Notes under the pieces: generated by a model
Database searches by the model: none
The model's input: the letters and a program-made list of their open reading frames with translations, nothing else
What the model was told of the DNA's origin: nothing
Assembly: GCF_002234405.1 (NCBI RefSeq)
Contig: NZ_NMQT01000124.1
Span: 1 to 64,000, forward strand
DNA from: Amycolatopsis thailandensis
GTDB lineage: Bacteria; Actinomycetota; Actinomycetes; Mycobacteriales; Pseudonocardiaceae
DNA length: 64,000 nt
Direction of reading: 5' to 3'
Position numbers and translations under genes: made by a program
Part shown: in pieces, positions 14,886 to 23,662 of the stretch
Layout of the letters: every line of letters begins with the position of its first letter
How positions within the stretch are numbered: position 1 is the first letter of the stretch

Positions 14886-14917
14886 ACGCCCCGACGCAGT
14901 GGTTCAGAAAGGGCACA

Positions 14918-16291
14918 ATGAGCTCTGACGCGCACCTGTCCGATCGATTCGCCGAAACGCTGTCGAAAATGCGTTCCGCGGGGGCCCACGCCATGGAGCT
15001 GGCGGCCCTGCGAAGGCGGCTCGAGCAGCTGTCCGAACCCGGCGCCGGTGAATTGCCGGGAAACGAACTCGAACCTCTCGATGACATCAGCAGGCTCGTG
15101 GATCTGCCCGAGCCGGACGACGCGGAAGCGCGCCGGGTCCTGGACCGCACGGCCGTGCTCAAGCTCAACGGCGGGCTCGGCACGAGCATGGGGCTCACCG
15201 GGCCGAAATCGCTGCTGGAAATCAAACCGGGGAAGACCTTCCTCGACGTCATCGCGATGCAGGTGCTCTCGACCCGCGCGAAGTACAAGGCGCGCCTTCC
15301 GCTGATCCTGATGAATTCGGCGGGTACCCGCGAACCTTCGCTGGAGTCGCTGAAGAAGTATCCCGATCTCGCCGACGACGTGATCCCCGCCGACTTCCTG
15401 CAGGGACGCGAACCGAAGATCACGGCCGACGGCAAGCCCGCCGAATGGCCCGCGAACCCGGAACTCGAATGGTGCCCGCCGGGACACGGCGACATCTACG
15501 TCGCGCTCGCGGTGAGCGGGATGCTCGAAACGCTGCTGGCGGAAGGCATCCGCTGGTGCTTCGTGTCCAACGCCGACAACCTCGGCGCGCTGCCGGACGC
15601 GCGGATCGCCGCGTGGCTCGCGAGCGAGGACATCCCGTTCGCGATGGAGACCGTGCTCGGCACCGCGGCCGACCGCAAGGGCGGGCACCTCGCGCGGCGC
15701 GCCGGCCGGATCGTCCTGCGTGAATCCGCGCAGGTGCCCGACGGCGACGATTCGTTCGGCGACGTCGCCAAGTGGCGTTTCTTCAACACCAACAACATCT
15801 GGTTCGACCTCGAACGGCTGAAATCCCTCCAGGACGCCGATCCGGCCGCGCCGCTGCTGCCGCTGATCGTGAACCGGAAGACCGTCGATCCGGCCGACGC
15901 GGCCAGCACGCCGGTGATCCAGCTCGAAACGGCGATGGGCGCGGCCATCGGATCCGTCGAGGGCGCGCGGGCCATCGAGATCCCGCGGACCCGGTTCGCG
16001 CCGGTCAAGACCACCGACGACCTGCTCGTCGTCAGGTCCGACGCGTACGTGCTCGACGACAGCGGGGAGATGATCCCGGAGTTCACCACCACCCCGCCGG
16101 TCGTCTCGCTGAGCAAGGAGTTCTACAAGCTCCTGCCGGACTTCGACGCGCGTATCCCTTCCGCGCCTTCGCTCAAGGAATGCACGAGCCTCGAAGTGGA
16201 CGGCGACGTCACCTTCGGGAAGAACGTCGTCGCCCGCGGCGATGTGAAGATCACCGGGCCGAAGACCATCCCGGACGGCGAAGTTCTCTAG
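14918..16291 (+). CDS. UTP-glucose-1-phosphate uridylyltransferase (UGP2-type)
   Basis: 457 residues, of the eukaryotic-style UDPGP family rather than the ~300-residue bacterial GalU. The nucleotide-binding motif LKLNGGLGTSMGLTGPKS is at about 82-99, followed by PLILMNSAGT, NADNLGALPD and FFNTNNIWFDL. The C-terminus forms a small beta-helix-like end (VDGDVTFGKNVVARGDVKI). It makes UDP-glucose from UTP and glucose-1-phosphate for trehalose, glycogen, cell-envelope and possibly the nearby UDP-sugar pathway. AAAGGG precedes the ATG. Its stop overlaps the convergent methyltransferase stop. Confidence 0.9.
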   Translation: MSSDAHLSDRFAETLSKMRSAGAHAMELAALRRRLEQLSEPGAGELPGNELEPLDDISRLVDLPEPDDAEARRVLDRTAVLKLNGGLGTSMGLTGPKSLLEIKPGKTFLDVIAMQVLSTRAKYKARLPLILMNSAGTREPSLESLKKYPDLADDVIPADFLQGREPKITADGKPAEWPANPELEWCPPGHGDIYVALAVSGMLETLLAEGIRWCFVSNADNLGALPDARIAAWLASEDIPFAMETVLGTAADRKGGHLARRAGRIVLRESAQVPDGDDSFGDVAKWRFFNTNNIWFDLERLKSLQDADPAAPLLPLIVNRKTVDPADAASTPVIQLETAMGAAIGSVEGARAIEIPRTRFAPVKTTDDLLVVRSDAYVLDDSGEMIPEFTTTPPVVSLSKEFYKLLPDFDARIPSAPSLKECTSLEVDGDVTFGKNVVARGDVKITGPKTIPDGEVL

Positions 16292-17010
16292 CCTCGCTGG
16301 GCGATGAACACGTACTCGCGTCCTGGACGGTCTGGAGCATCCCGGACGTCCAGGACGCGAAAACCGTGCTCCGCCAGCAAGGCCTCCAGGTCTTCGCGCT
16401 CGCGGAACCAGAGTTTCGAGTCCGAGGTGACGATCTCGCCGTCGGCGAACCGGTAGCTGTACCGGAACGAAACGAACGGAAGGTCCACCTCGGTGACCTC
16501 GCGCCACTGCTCGACCTCACCGACGCCGGGGACGTCGATGACGTCGTGCGCGGTGTCGGCGGACCAGTCCTCCCAGACGCGGCGGCCCGGACGCCGGATC
16601 TCGAACACCAGGTGACCACCCGGCTTCAGTGCCGTGCGGACGCCTTCGAGGGTCCGGCGCCATTCGTCATCGGTGAGGAAGACCTGGGCCACGTTCCCGG
16701 TCATCACGGCGAGATCGGCGCCCGCCTCGCCCACCGCCTTCGCGTCACCGTGGATCCAGGTGATCTTCCCTTCCGGGTCCTTGGCCTTCGCGATCTCCAG
16801 TGACGCCTCGGCCGGATCGACCCCCACCACCTCGATCCCGCGTTCGGCCAGGAGAACGGCCAGGCAGCCGGTGCCGCAGCCGACGTCGAGCACTCTCCCC
16901 GCCCCGAGTTCGCCGATGATCGCGAGGTAGTGGTCCAGATCGTCGCGAGCGCCGTCGAAGGCGTCGTAGATCGGTGCCAGCCGGGCGTGGGCGAAGAGCG
17001 CGTCAGGCAT
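16288..17010 (-). CDS. Class I SAM-dependent methyltransferase
   Basis: 240 residues. SAM-binding motif I is VLDVGCGTGCLAVLLAERG (about 40-58), followed by VVGVDPAEASLEIAK and an acidic ITWIHGDAKAVGEAGADLAVM loop. The C-terminal half has the beta-sheet typical of small-molecule methyltransferases. The substrate is unknown. Its start overlaps the MMPL transporter stop by 8 bases, so the two are probably co-transcribed. Confidence 0.8.
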   Translation of the reverse strand: MPDALFAHARLAPIYDAFDGARDDLDHYLAIIGELGAGRVLDVGCGTGCLAVLLAERGIEVVGVDPAEASLEIAKAKDPEGKITWIHGDAKAVGEAGADLAVMTGNVAQVFLTDDEWRRTLEGVRTALKPGGHLVFEIRRPGRRVWEDWSADTAHDVIDVPGVGEVEQWREVTEVDLPFVSFRYSYRFADGEIVTSDSKLWFREREDLEALLAEHGFRVLDVRDAPDRPGREYVFIAQRG

Positions 17011-19183
17011 TCGGCGACGATAGCTCCGGGACCCGTTCGGGAGCCACGGATTTACGGTCGCGCCGCCAGGCCCGCTCGCCCAGCAGTGCCAGGAACGCGG
17101 GCAGCAGCACGCCGCGGACCAGCGTGGCGTCGATCAGGACGGCGACCGCCATCCCGACACCCATCATCTTGTACTCGATCGCGCTCAACGTGATGAAGAC
17201 GCTGAACACGCCGACCATGATCACGGCCGCGCCACTGACCACCCCCGCGCTGGTGCCGGTGCCGCGGACGATCGCGGTGACGGCTCCGTCGGCCCGGCGT
17301 TCACGGATCCGGCTGAGGATGAAGATGTGGTAGTCCATGCTCAGCCCGAGCAACAGGACGAACATGAACATCGGCAGCCAGCCGACCACCCCGCCGTACG
17401 GGGTGAATCCCAGCAGGGAAGCGAAATGGCCGTCCTGGAAGATCCAGGTGAGCACGCCGTAGGCCGCGCCGATCGACAGCAGGTTCAGCAGGATCGACAC
17501 GAGCGCCACCGCCACGGACCGGAAGGCCAGCAGCAGCAACACGAGCGCCGCCAGCAGGACGAAACCGACGACCAGCGGCATCCGGTCGATCACCCGGTCG
17601 GCGAAGTCGCGGGCGTTCGCCGTCCGGCCCGACACCGCGAACTCGACGCCGTCCACCTCGCCGATCGTCGCGGGCAGTACCTCGGTGCGCAGTTTCGCCA
17701 GCGCGGCATCGGCTTCCGCGTCCCGGCCCGCGCCCGACAGCGGGACCCGGACGACCACCGCCTCGTCGACGTTCGCGACCGCGACGGGTTTGTTCAGCAC
17801 GCCGCCGGTTTCCCCGATCCTTCGTTCGAGATCGGTGATCGCCGAGCGCAGTGCCGGGCTGTCGACCGGGCCGCCGTCCTCGGCCGTCAGCACCACCGTC
17901 GCGGGGTAGACGACGCCTGGGAAGGCTTCCTGGGTGCGGACGGCGGAGTCGATGGTCGCCATCGATCGAGGCAGGCTCTCCGCCGGTGTCGGATCCTGTA
18001 GATGCATGCCGAGCGCGGGCAAGGTGAGCAGGATCAGCGACGCGGTCGCGAGCCCGCCCCACAACGACGGCCGCCGGGTGACGGCGCGGGCGATCGCGGA
18101 CCAGAAGCGCGAGTTCTCCGCGGTGGTGCGCCGCTTGCCCAGCCAAGGAATCCGGCCGCGATCGACCTTGTCGCCCAGCAAGGACAGCAGCGCGGGCAGC
18201 ACGGTGACCGCGCCGAGCACGGCCAGGCCCACCACGAACGCCGTACTGATCGCGAGCCCCGTGAAGTTGTCGAGCCCGGTCAACACCAGCCCGCTCACAC
18301 ACAGGACGACCGTCACGCCCGAGACGACCACGACGTGCCCGGACGTCCCCGACGCGATCAGGATCGCGTCGTCGATCGAATGCCCCCGCGCACGCTCTTC
18401 TCGTTGCCGCCTCAGGAAGAACAGCGAATAGTCGACGCCGACCGCCATCCCGATGAGCAGCGTGATCACCGTCGTCGCGCCGTTGATCGGGGTGAGGTCG
18501 TCGACGACGGAGAGGAAACCGAACGTCGCCGCGACACTCGTTCCGGCCAGCAGCAACGGGACCGACGCCGCGACCAGCGCCCCGAAGACGATCAGCAGGA
18601 TCACCAGTGTCATCGGCAGCGAAAGGAGCTCCGACCGTTTGACGTCTTCCCGGATGCCTTTGTCGACCACGGTCGACAGGCTGAGGTCCCCGGACAGACC
18701 CAACCGGACGGACGGATGCCGGGCGGCGACCCCGTCGACCTGCGCGGAAGCGGTCTCGAAGTTCGGCCGGATGTCCTTGTCCCCGCCCGCGATCGAGAAG
18801 CCGACGAGACCGGACACGCCGTCGGCCGAGATCCGGTCCGCGCCGTCGGGGGCCAGCGGCGAGCGGACGTCGGCGACGGAACCGGAGCGGGTGAGCGTGG
18901 TGATCAGGTCGTCGGTCGCCCGCCGGAGTTCTTCGTTCGAGGTGAACGGTGCCGAGCCGGCGTTCTTCGGTTGGACGAGGACGTTCTCGCGTAAGGGGTC
19001 GAAGGTGTTCTGGGCGTTCAAAGCCGTCTGCGCGCGACCGGATTCGCCGGGATCGGTGCTCCGCCGGCTTTCGCCGTCCAGCAGGGCACCCGACAGCAGG
19101 GCGACGACCACGAGGGCGACCCAGCAGACGAGAGTGAGCGCGCGATGCCGGAGGGACCAGGCGGCGAGCTTTTCGGGCAGCAT
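17003..19183 (-). CDS. MMPL-family (RND) transporter
   Basis: 726 residues with two repeats of a large extracytoplasmic domain followed by membrane clusters, as in MMPL proteins. The first membrane segment is at about 15-35, clusters lie at about 180-350 and 530-690, and GMAVGVDYSLFFLRR in repeat one and LGLSMDYHIFILSRIRERR in repeat two carry the conserved Asp-Tyr relay. MMPL proteins export lipids or hydrophobic compounds using proton motive force. An ArsR-type regulator and a small membrane protein lie upstream on the same strand, and a methyltransferase follows, suggesting a regulated export unit. Cargo is unknown. Confidence 0.88.
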   Translation of the reverse strand: MLPEKLAAWSLRHRALTLVCWVALVVVALLSGALLDGESRRSTDPGESGRAQTALNAQNTFDPLRENVLVQPKNAGSAPFTSNEELRRATDDLITTLTRSGSVADVRSPLAPDGADRISADGVSGLVGFSIAGGDKDIRPNFETASAQVDGVAARHPSVRLGLSGDLSLSTVVDKGIREDVKRSELLSLPMTLVILLIVFGALVAASVPLLLAGTSVAATFGFLSVVDDLTPINGATTVITLLIGMAVGVDYSLFFLRRQREERARGHSIDDAILIASGTSGHVVVVSGVTVVLCVSGLVLTGLDNFTGLAISTAFVVGLAVLGAVTVLPALLSLLGDKVDRGRIPWLGKRRTTAENSRFWSAIARAVTRRPSLWGGLATASLILLTLPALGMHLQDPTPAESLPRSMATIDSAVRTQEAFPGVVYPATVVLTAEDGGPVDSPALRSAITDLERRIGETGGVLNKPVAVANVDEAVVVRVPLSGAGRDAEADAALAKLRTEVLPATIGEVDGVEFAVSGRTANARDFADRVIDRMPLVVGFVLLAALVLLLLAFRSVAVALVSILLNLLSIGAAYGVLTWIFQDGHFASLLGFTPYGGVVGWLPMFMFVLLLGLSMDYHIFILSRIRERRADGAVTAIVRGTGTSAGVVSGAAVIMVGVFSVFITLSAIEYKMMGVGMAVAVLIDATLVRGVLLPAFLALLGERAWRRDRKSVAPERVPELSSPNA

Positions 19184-19192
19184 GAACTACAG

Positions 19193-19208
19193 TCCTTTAC
19201 GTGAAGGA
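19193..19208 (-). promoter_or_regulatory. Near-perfect palindrome covering the MMPL ribosome binding site
   Basis: TCCTTTACGTGAAGGA pairs with itself with one mismatch. It lies 9 bases upstream of the MMPL start and includes its AAGGA-type Shine-Dalgarno on the minus strand. This is a possible operator for the nearby ArsR-type repressor, or an RNA element. Confidence 0.4.
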
Positions 19209-19244
19209 GTGAGATGCCTCGGGCGAGGTTTTTGCTTCTTCTTT

Positions 19245-19278
19245 CCTGGGCCGTCGAGTTGCCGCTCGGCGGCCCAGG
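19245..19278. terminator. Hairpin between the small membrane protein gene and MMPL gene
   Basis: Inverted repeat CCTGGGCCG / CGGCCCAGG with a 16-base loop. It is placed just after the stop of the small membrane protein gene. The sequence past it on the minus strand is A-rich rather than T-rich, so termination is uncertain. Confidence 0.4.
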
Positions 19279-19295
19279 GTCCTTTCACCGGGTGG

Positions 19296-19565
19296 TCAGT
19301 CGACCTCCTTGAGGATCCGCTCGACCGAGCCCACGCTCTTCTGGAGATCCGCGAGGCGGCCGTCGAGTTCGGTGAGTTTGCGTTCGGTCTCTTCCTGCGC
19401 CTGGACGGCTTTTTCGGCGAGCCTGCGGTATTCCTGTTCCCGCGCGAGCGCGCCCTTGGCCCGGATGGTCGCGCCGAACTGCCACACGACCACCGTGATC
19501 ACCACGGTGAGGAACACGAAGATGCCGATCAGTCCGGCGACTTCCTGCCATTGATGCCACTTCAC
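19296..19565 (-). CDS. Small membrane protein with coiled coil
   Basis: 89 residues. One membrane helix (about 10-30, LIGIFVFLTVVITVVVW) is followed by a charged heptad-rich segment (about 38-85, REQEYRRLAEKAVQAQEETE) predicted to form a coiled coil. The start overlaps the stop of the ArsR-type gene (ATGA). Pairs of an ArsR-like regulator and a short membrane coiled-coil protein occur in actinobacteria; the function is not known. It may link the regulator to the membrane (inference). Confidence 0.75.
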   Translation of the reverse strand: MKWHQWQEVAGLIGIFVFLTVVITVVVWQFGATIRAKGALAREQEYRRLAEKAVQAQEETERKLTELDGRLADLQKSVGSVERILKEVD

Positions 19566-19903
19566 GGTCGTTCCCCCTCATCGCCCGCCGACGGCGTGGT
19601 CAGTGTCGGTGCCGCGGCGGCGATGGCGTCCGGGCTCAGTTCGATCAGGAACGGTTTCACCTCGTAGAACTTCATCGCTTTCCCGTCCTCCGACAGCTCC
19701 AGGGTGGCCGACACGAGCCCGGCCGCCTCCAGTTTGCGCAGGTGGAGCTGCAACAGCGCCCGGCTGATGCCGAGCTCTCGCGCCAGCTGACTCACGTACG
19801 CGCGCTCCTCGCGGAGCGCCGCGACGATCCGCAGCCGATGCGGATTCGCCAATGCCCCCAGCAGCCGCAGCAGCTCGTCGCCGGACGGTCCGGTGGCGCT
19901 CAT
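19562..19903 (-). CDS. ArsR-family winged-helix transcriptional regulator
   Basis: 113 residues from the ATG at 19903, which has GGGAG at good spacing; an in-frame ATG five codons earlier lacks a ribosome site. The HTH reads LGALANPHRLRIVAAL (about 14-29), then VSQLARELGISRALLQLHLRKLEAAGLV. No metal-binding cysteines are seen, so it is not a classical arsenic/metal sensor. The C-terminal part (KAMKFYEVKPFLIEL) resembles effector-free ArsR/YjdC-like regulators. It probably controls the genes downstream on the same strand. Confidence 0.85.
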   Translation of the reverse strand: MSATGPSGDELLRLLGALANPHRLRIVAALREERAYVSQLARELGISRALLQLHLRKLEAAGLVSATLELSEDGKAMKFYEVKPFLIELSPDAIAAAAPTLTTPSAGDEGERP

Positions 19904-19931
19904 GGCAGGCTCCCGCACATGCCAAAGAAAT

Positions 19932-20687
19932 CTAGCAGGTGCTGGCTCGATCTACCAGGTGCTCCATCCAGGCGTTCGGTTCCGTGTAGACGCCGACGTC
20001 CAGCGCCGAGGAGGCGAGCACCGGCGCGATCCCGCCGGGAACGGCCGTGAGGCCGTCCTGGAGTTCGACGCCGGTCCACGCCTTCCACTGGGCGAACGTG
20101 CCCGTGACCGTCATCGCGAACGGCGCCACTTTCACGAACCGGGCACCGAGCCGCTCGTGCGTGCGCAGCCAGGGATCCTCGGGCAGCCCGTCCGGGCGAC
20201 GGCGCGCGACGTAGTCCTCAAAGGACAGTCCAGGTTCGTTCTCCTTCCCGGCCGGGCGGACCGGCACGACGAGGTTGCGCATCCCTGTTTCCGAGGCGCG
20301 CTTTTTCAACGCTTCCAACGCTTTTGTGGCCAGGCCGCCACCGCGGCGGCCTGGCGCGACCATCACTTCGAGGGCGATCAGCGTATTCGTCTCACGGGCG
20401 CTCATCAGATCTTCGGCGGCCCAGATCAGGGCGGCGTCCCAGCCGTGGTCCGGCAGTTCCGGGCGTTCGGCCGTCGGGAATCCGACCGGGACGGCGGCCA
20501 CTCTCGCCACCGGGACGCCGTCTTCCAGCAGCACGAGGAAGTATTCCGGCCAGCGGGCGGCCAGGTGGGACGACTTCGCCAGCAGGCCCGCCAGGCCGTG
20601 CTGGAGGAATTCGCCGCCGACACCGCCGAGGCCGAGCGCGGGCTCACGCAGCTCAGGCCGGGTGGCCAGGTCTTCGATCACGATCAT
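19932..20687 (-). CDS. GNAT-family N-acetyltransferase
   Basis: 251 residues. The acetyl-CoA binding loop is VMVAPGRRGGGLATKALEAL (about 109-128), and strands before and after it fit a large single-domain GNAT. The C-terminal VTVTGTFAQWKAWTG segment resembles enzymes of the GNAT class annotated only generally in actinobacteria. The substrate is unknown. It ends 29 bases before the ArsR-type start on the same strand, so the genes may share a transcript. Confidence 0.8.
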   Translation of the reverse strand: MIVIEDLATRPELREPALGLGGVGGEFLQHGLAGLLAKSSHLAARWPEYFLVLLEDGVPVARVAAVPVGFPTAERPELPDHGWDAALIWAAEDLMSARETNTLIALEVMVAPGRRGGGLATKALEALKKRASETGMRNLVVPVRPAGKENEPGLSFEDYVARRRPDGLPEDPWLRTHERLGARFVKVAPFAMTVTGTFAQWKAWTGVELQDGLTAVPGGIAPVLASSALDVGVYTEPNAWMEHLVDRASTC

Positions 20688-20741
20688 GTCCTCAGTAGAC
20701 CCGAGGACACGCGATTCTCACGAGGTGGTTTTCACGATGGT

Positions 20742-21476
20742 CTAGCGAACCGGCAGCGCGCGGCGCCTTCCGGTGAGACCGGTGGTGTTGAGGTTGGCTC
20801 GCTCACCGGCCGAATGTCCGTCGAGATAGCCGCTTCCGGACAGCCGCCTCGGCGGTGCCGAGCGCAAGTCGCCGTATTGCTCATCGTACGCCTGTTTGAC
20901 CATCGCCGTCCGGTCCTGGATCACCAGTTCGGCGGAGCGATGACCCGCCGCCGTGGTGTGGGTGCGGGCAGCGGTGTCTTCGCTGTTGCGGAGCCTTTCG
21001 TAGACGGCGCCGGAGAATCCGTGCAGCCAGGTGCGCCGGTACGCGGCCAGCGATTCGCCCGCGAACACCCGGTTCTCCGGGCGGACCCTGGTCAGCTGGG
21101 TGGTCGCTTGCAGCAGCAGGCTGGTGTACAGCAGTTCCGTGCGCTCCAGATCGGACCGGAAGCCGAACACGGTCACCGCGGTGACCGACTGGCCGAGCCG
21201 GTGCAGCAGGGCCCGGCAGCGCAGCGGATGCGCGATGTTCGTGAGCAGTCCCGCCTTGTCCCGGCTGTACGGGTTTTCGAGCGGGATCATGACCTGGGTG
21301 ATCTCGTCGGCGGTCGCCCCGGAGGCGGCCAGCAGCGCCTGGTCGATGCCGTACCTGGCGATCAGTTCGGCGGCCTTGGTGTTGTACGACTCGGCTTCGG
21401 CCTCGGTGACCGCCGGGTCCTCCGCCTTCGCGAGGAGTTTCCGGACGCGCGCGAGCAGCGTGTCATGGTCGGGCAT
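20742..21476 (-). CDS. DUF2786 domain protein
   Basis: 244 residues. The N-terminal DUF2786 helix-rich domain is evident: LLARVRKLLAKAEDPAVTEAEAESYNTKAAELIARYGID (about 6-45; pieces of the conserved KLLAKAE...T..EAE pattern). The rest is helical with a Ser/Thr/Arg-rich tail and no known catalytic motif. The domain is common in actinobacteria and phages and its function is not established. It is divergent from the flavoprotein gene. Confidence 0.8.
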   Translation of the reverse strand: MPDHDTLLARVRKLLAKAEDPAVTEAEAESYNTKAAELIARYGIDQALLAASGATADEITQVMIPLENPYSRDKAGLLTNIAHPLRCRALLHRLGQSVTAVTVFGFRSDLERTELLYTSLLLQATTQLTRVRPENRVFAGESLAAYRRTWLHGFSGAVYERLRNSEDTAARTHTTAAGHRSAELVIQDRTAMVKQAYDEQYGDLRSAPPRRLSGSGYLDGHSAGERANLNTTGLTGRRRALPVR

Positions 21477-21569
21477 GGCCCTCCTTCCTGATTGGGTTGG
21501 AGCGGGTCAATCTAGGAGAGAGGTCCGACAATATTCGGACGGGAAGTTCGGATCCGGCAAGGGGGCGGT

Positions 21570-23033
21570 ATGGCGGTCGACGTTTCGGTGGTCGGTTCCG
21601 GGCCGAACGGCCTCGCGGCGGCGGTGCTGCTGGTCAGGGCGGGCCTGTCGGTCGAAGTGCACGAGGCGGCGGACGAGATCGGCGGTGGGACGCGCACGGC
21701 CCCGCTGTTCGACGACGACGTCCGGCACGACATCTGCGCGACCGGGCATCCACTGGCCGCGGCGTCTCCCTTCTTCCGCTGGTTCGATCTCGCCGGGCAC
21801 GGAGTCGACCTCCTGCGGCCGGAGGTCGCGTACGCGCACCCGATCGACGGTAGCCGCGCCGGACTCGCCTATGAAGATCTCGACCGGACCTGTGATGCCC
21901 TTGGTACGGACGGTCCCCGGTGGCGCCGCCTGCTGGGGCCGCTGGCCGCGAACAGTCGCGAGCTGGCCGATCTCCTGCTCAGCGACTTCCGTCATCCGCC
22001 ACGGGACCCGCGCGCCGCCGCGCTTCTCCCCGCCCGGACGGCGCTGCTCGCTTCCGGGCTGGAACGCCGTCTGTTCAACGGTCCGGAAGCGCCCGCGCTC
22101 CTTTCCGGTGTCTCCGCGCACGTGATGAGCCGTCAACCTTCGCTCGCCGCGGCCGGCGCGACCCTCCTGCTCGGCCACCTCGCGCATTCGACCGGCTGGC
22201 CGATCGCCCGCGGCGGCAGCCAGCGCATCACCGAGGCGCTCGCCGCCGATCTCCGCGCGCACGGCGGGCGGATCCACACCGGCAGCCGGATCACGGATCT
22301 GCGGTGCTTGGCGGGTTCGCGAACGGTGGTCCTCGATCTCGCGCCGCGCGGTTTCCTCGACATCGCGCGGGATCTGATGCCGCCGCGATATCGGAAGGCG
22401 CTGGAGTCCTATCGCTACGGGCCCGGCGTGGCGAAGGTGGACTTCCTGGTGTCCGAACCGGTTCCGTGGGCGGTCCCGGAGGTCGGCAAGGCGGGCACCG
22501 TCCATCTCGGAGGCACGCGGGACGAGGTGTACGCCGCGGAGAACGCCGTCGTGCGCGGGGAGACTCCGGAAGACCGATTCGTGCTCGTGTCCGATCCGAT
22601 GGTGCTCGACCCCTCCCGCGGGCTGCCGGGCAAACGGCCGGTGTGGGCATACTGCCATGTGCGGCACGGGGATCCGCGAGACGTCACCGAGCTCGTCCGG
22701 CGGAGGATCGAACGGTTCGCGCCCGGGTTCTCCGACACGATCCTGGCGAGTCGCTGCCTCACCGCGCCGGAGCTGGAGGCCTACAACGCGAACTATCCCG
22801 GAGGGGACGTCGCCGCCGGCGCGGTCGATCTGCGCCAGGTGCTCGGAAGGCCTGTCACGCGCTGGAATCCGCATCGCACCCCGCTCGGCGGTGTCTTCCT
22901 GTGCTCGGCCGCGACGGCGCCGGGACCCGGTGTGCACGGAATGGGCGGCTGGTATGCCGCGAAATCCGTGCTTGGGAAAGACTTCGATCGCGTTATTCAA
23001 GAATTCCGGGGCCGTACGAGCCCTGTTTCGTAG
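21570..23033 (+). CDS. Phytoene dehydrogenase-like FAD-dependent oxidoreductase
   Basis: 487 residues. The N-terminal dinucleotide-binding motif is VVGSGPNGLAAAVLLVRAG (about 6-24), followed by VEVHEAADEIGGGTRT. The C-terminal FAD-proximal motif is GPGVHGMGGWYAAKSVL. These are typical of the CrtI/phytoene-desaturase-like amine oxidase superfamily. No carotenoid synthase genes (crtB, crtE) are nearby, so the substrate is unknown; this subfamily is often annotated only as NAD(P)/FAD oxidoreductase. Its last 37 bases overlap the convergent response-regulator gene. Confidence 0.85.
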   Translation: MAVDVSVVGSGPNGLAAAVLLVRAGLSVEVHEAADEIGGGTRTAPLFDDDVRHDICATGHPLAAASPFFRWFDLAGHGVDLLRPEVAYAHPIDGSRAGLAYEDLDRTCDALGTDGPRWRRLLGPLAANSRELADLLLSDFRHPPRDPRAAALLPARTALLASGLERRLFNGPEAPALLSGVSAHVMSRQPSLAAAGATLLLGHLAHSTGWPIARGGSQRITEALAADLRAHGGRIHTGSRITDLRCLAGSRTVVLDLAPRGFLDIARDLMPPRYRKALESYRYGPGVAKVDFLVSEPVPWAVPEVGKAGTVHLGGTRDEVYAAENAVVRGETPEDRFVLVSDPMVLDPSRGLPGKRPVWAYCHVRHGDPRDVTELVRRRIERFAPGFSDTILASRCLTAPELEAYNANYPGGDVAAGAVDLRQVLGRPVTRWNPHRTPLGGVFLCSAATAPGPGVHGMGGWYAAKSVLGKDFDRVIQEFRGRTSPVS

Positions 23034-23662
23034 GCGACCACCACGGCCTGGGCCCGGCTGGAAATACCGAGTTTCGTCATCAACCGGTTCAGATGCGTCT
23101 TCACGGTGGCCTCGCTGACCAGCAGGCTCCGCGCGATGTCGGAATTCGGCACGCCGGTGCCGACGTAGCGCAGCACCTCGAGTTCGCGTTCGGTCAGTCC
23201 GGTGAGGGCGGGCGGGGCCGCCGGTTTCTCCGGCGGGCCCTGGGTGAAGGCCTCGACCAGCCGCCGGGTGATGGTCGGCCCGAACAGCATGTCGCCGCGC
23301 GCGACGGCGTGGATCCCGGCGATCAGCGTCTCCGGCGGGCAGTCCTTGAGCAGGAAGCCCGCCGCTCCCGCGCGCAACGCGGTGTAGACGTATTCGTCGA
23401 GGTCGAACACCGTCAGCATGAGCACGTTCGGCTTCTCCGGACCGGCCTGCGCGAGGATCCGCTCGGTCGCCTTGACCCCGTCGAGCCCGGGCAGCCGGAT
23501 GTCCATCAAGATCACGTCGGGACGCAGGTCGAGGGCTTTCTCGACGGCTTCGAGCCCGTTTCGCGCTTCGCCCGCGACGTGCACGTCGGGAACGGCGTCG
23601 AGCAGAGCGACGAAGCCCGCCCGTACGAGATCCTGGTCGTCGACCACCAGCACACTGGTCAC
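22997..23662 (-). CDS. NarL/LuxR-family response regulator
   Basis: 221 residues. The GTG start (VTSVLVVDDQDLVRAG) overlaps the kinase stop by four bases; longer frames upstream would run into the kinase gene. The receiver domain has the acidic pocket DDQD, phosphoacceptor Asp in ILMDIRLPG (about 54) and Lys in LLKDCPPE. The C-terminal LuxR HTH is LTERELEVLRYVGTGVPNSD followed by the recognition helix VSEATVKTHL. It works with the adjacent DesK-type kinase. Target genes are not evident. Confidence 0.92.
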   Translation of the reverse strand: MTSVLVVDDQDLVRAGFVALLDAVPDVHVAGEARNGLEAVEKALDLRPDVILMDIRLPGLDGVKATERILAQAGPEKPNVLMLTVFDLDEYVYTALRAGAAGFLLKDCPPETLIAGIHAVARGDMLFGPTITRRLVEAFTQGPPEKPAAPPALTGLTERELEVLRYVGTGVPNSDIARSLLVSEATVKTHLNRLMTKLGISSRAQAVVVAYETGLVRPRNS

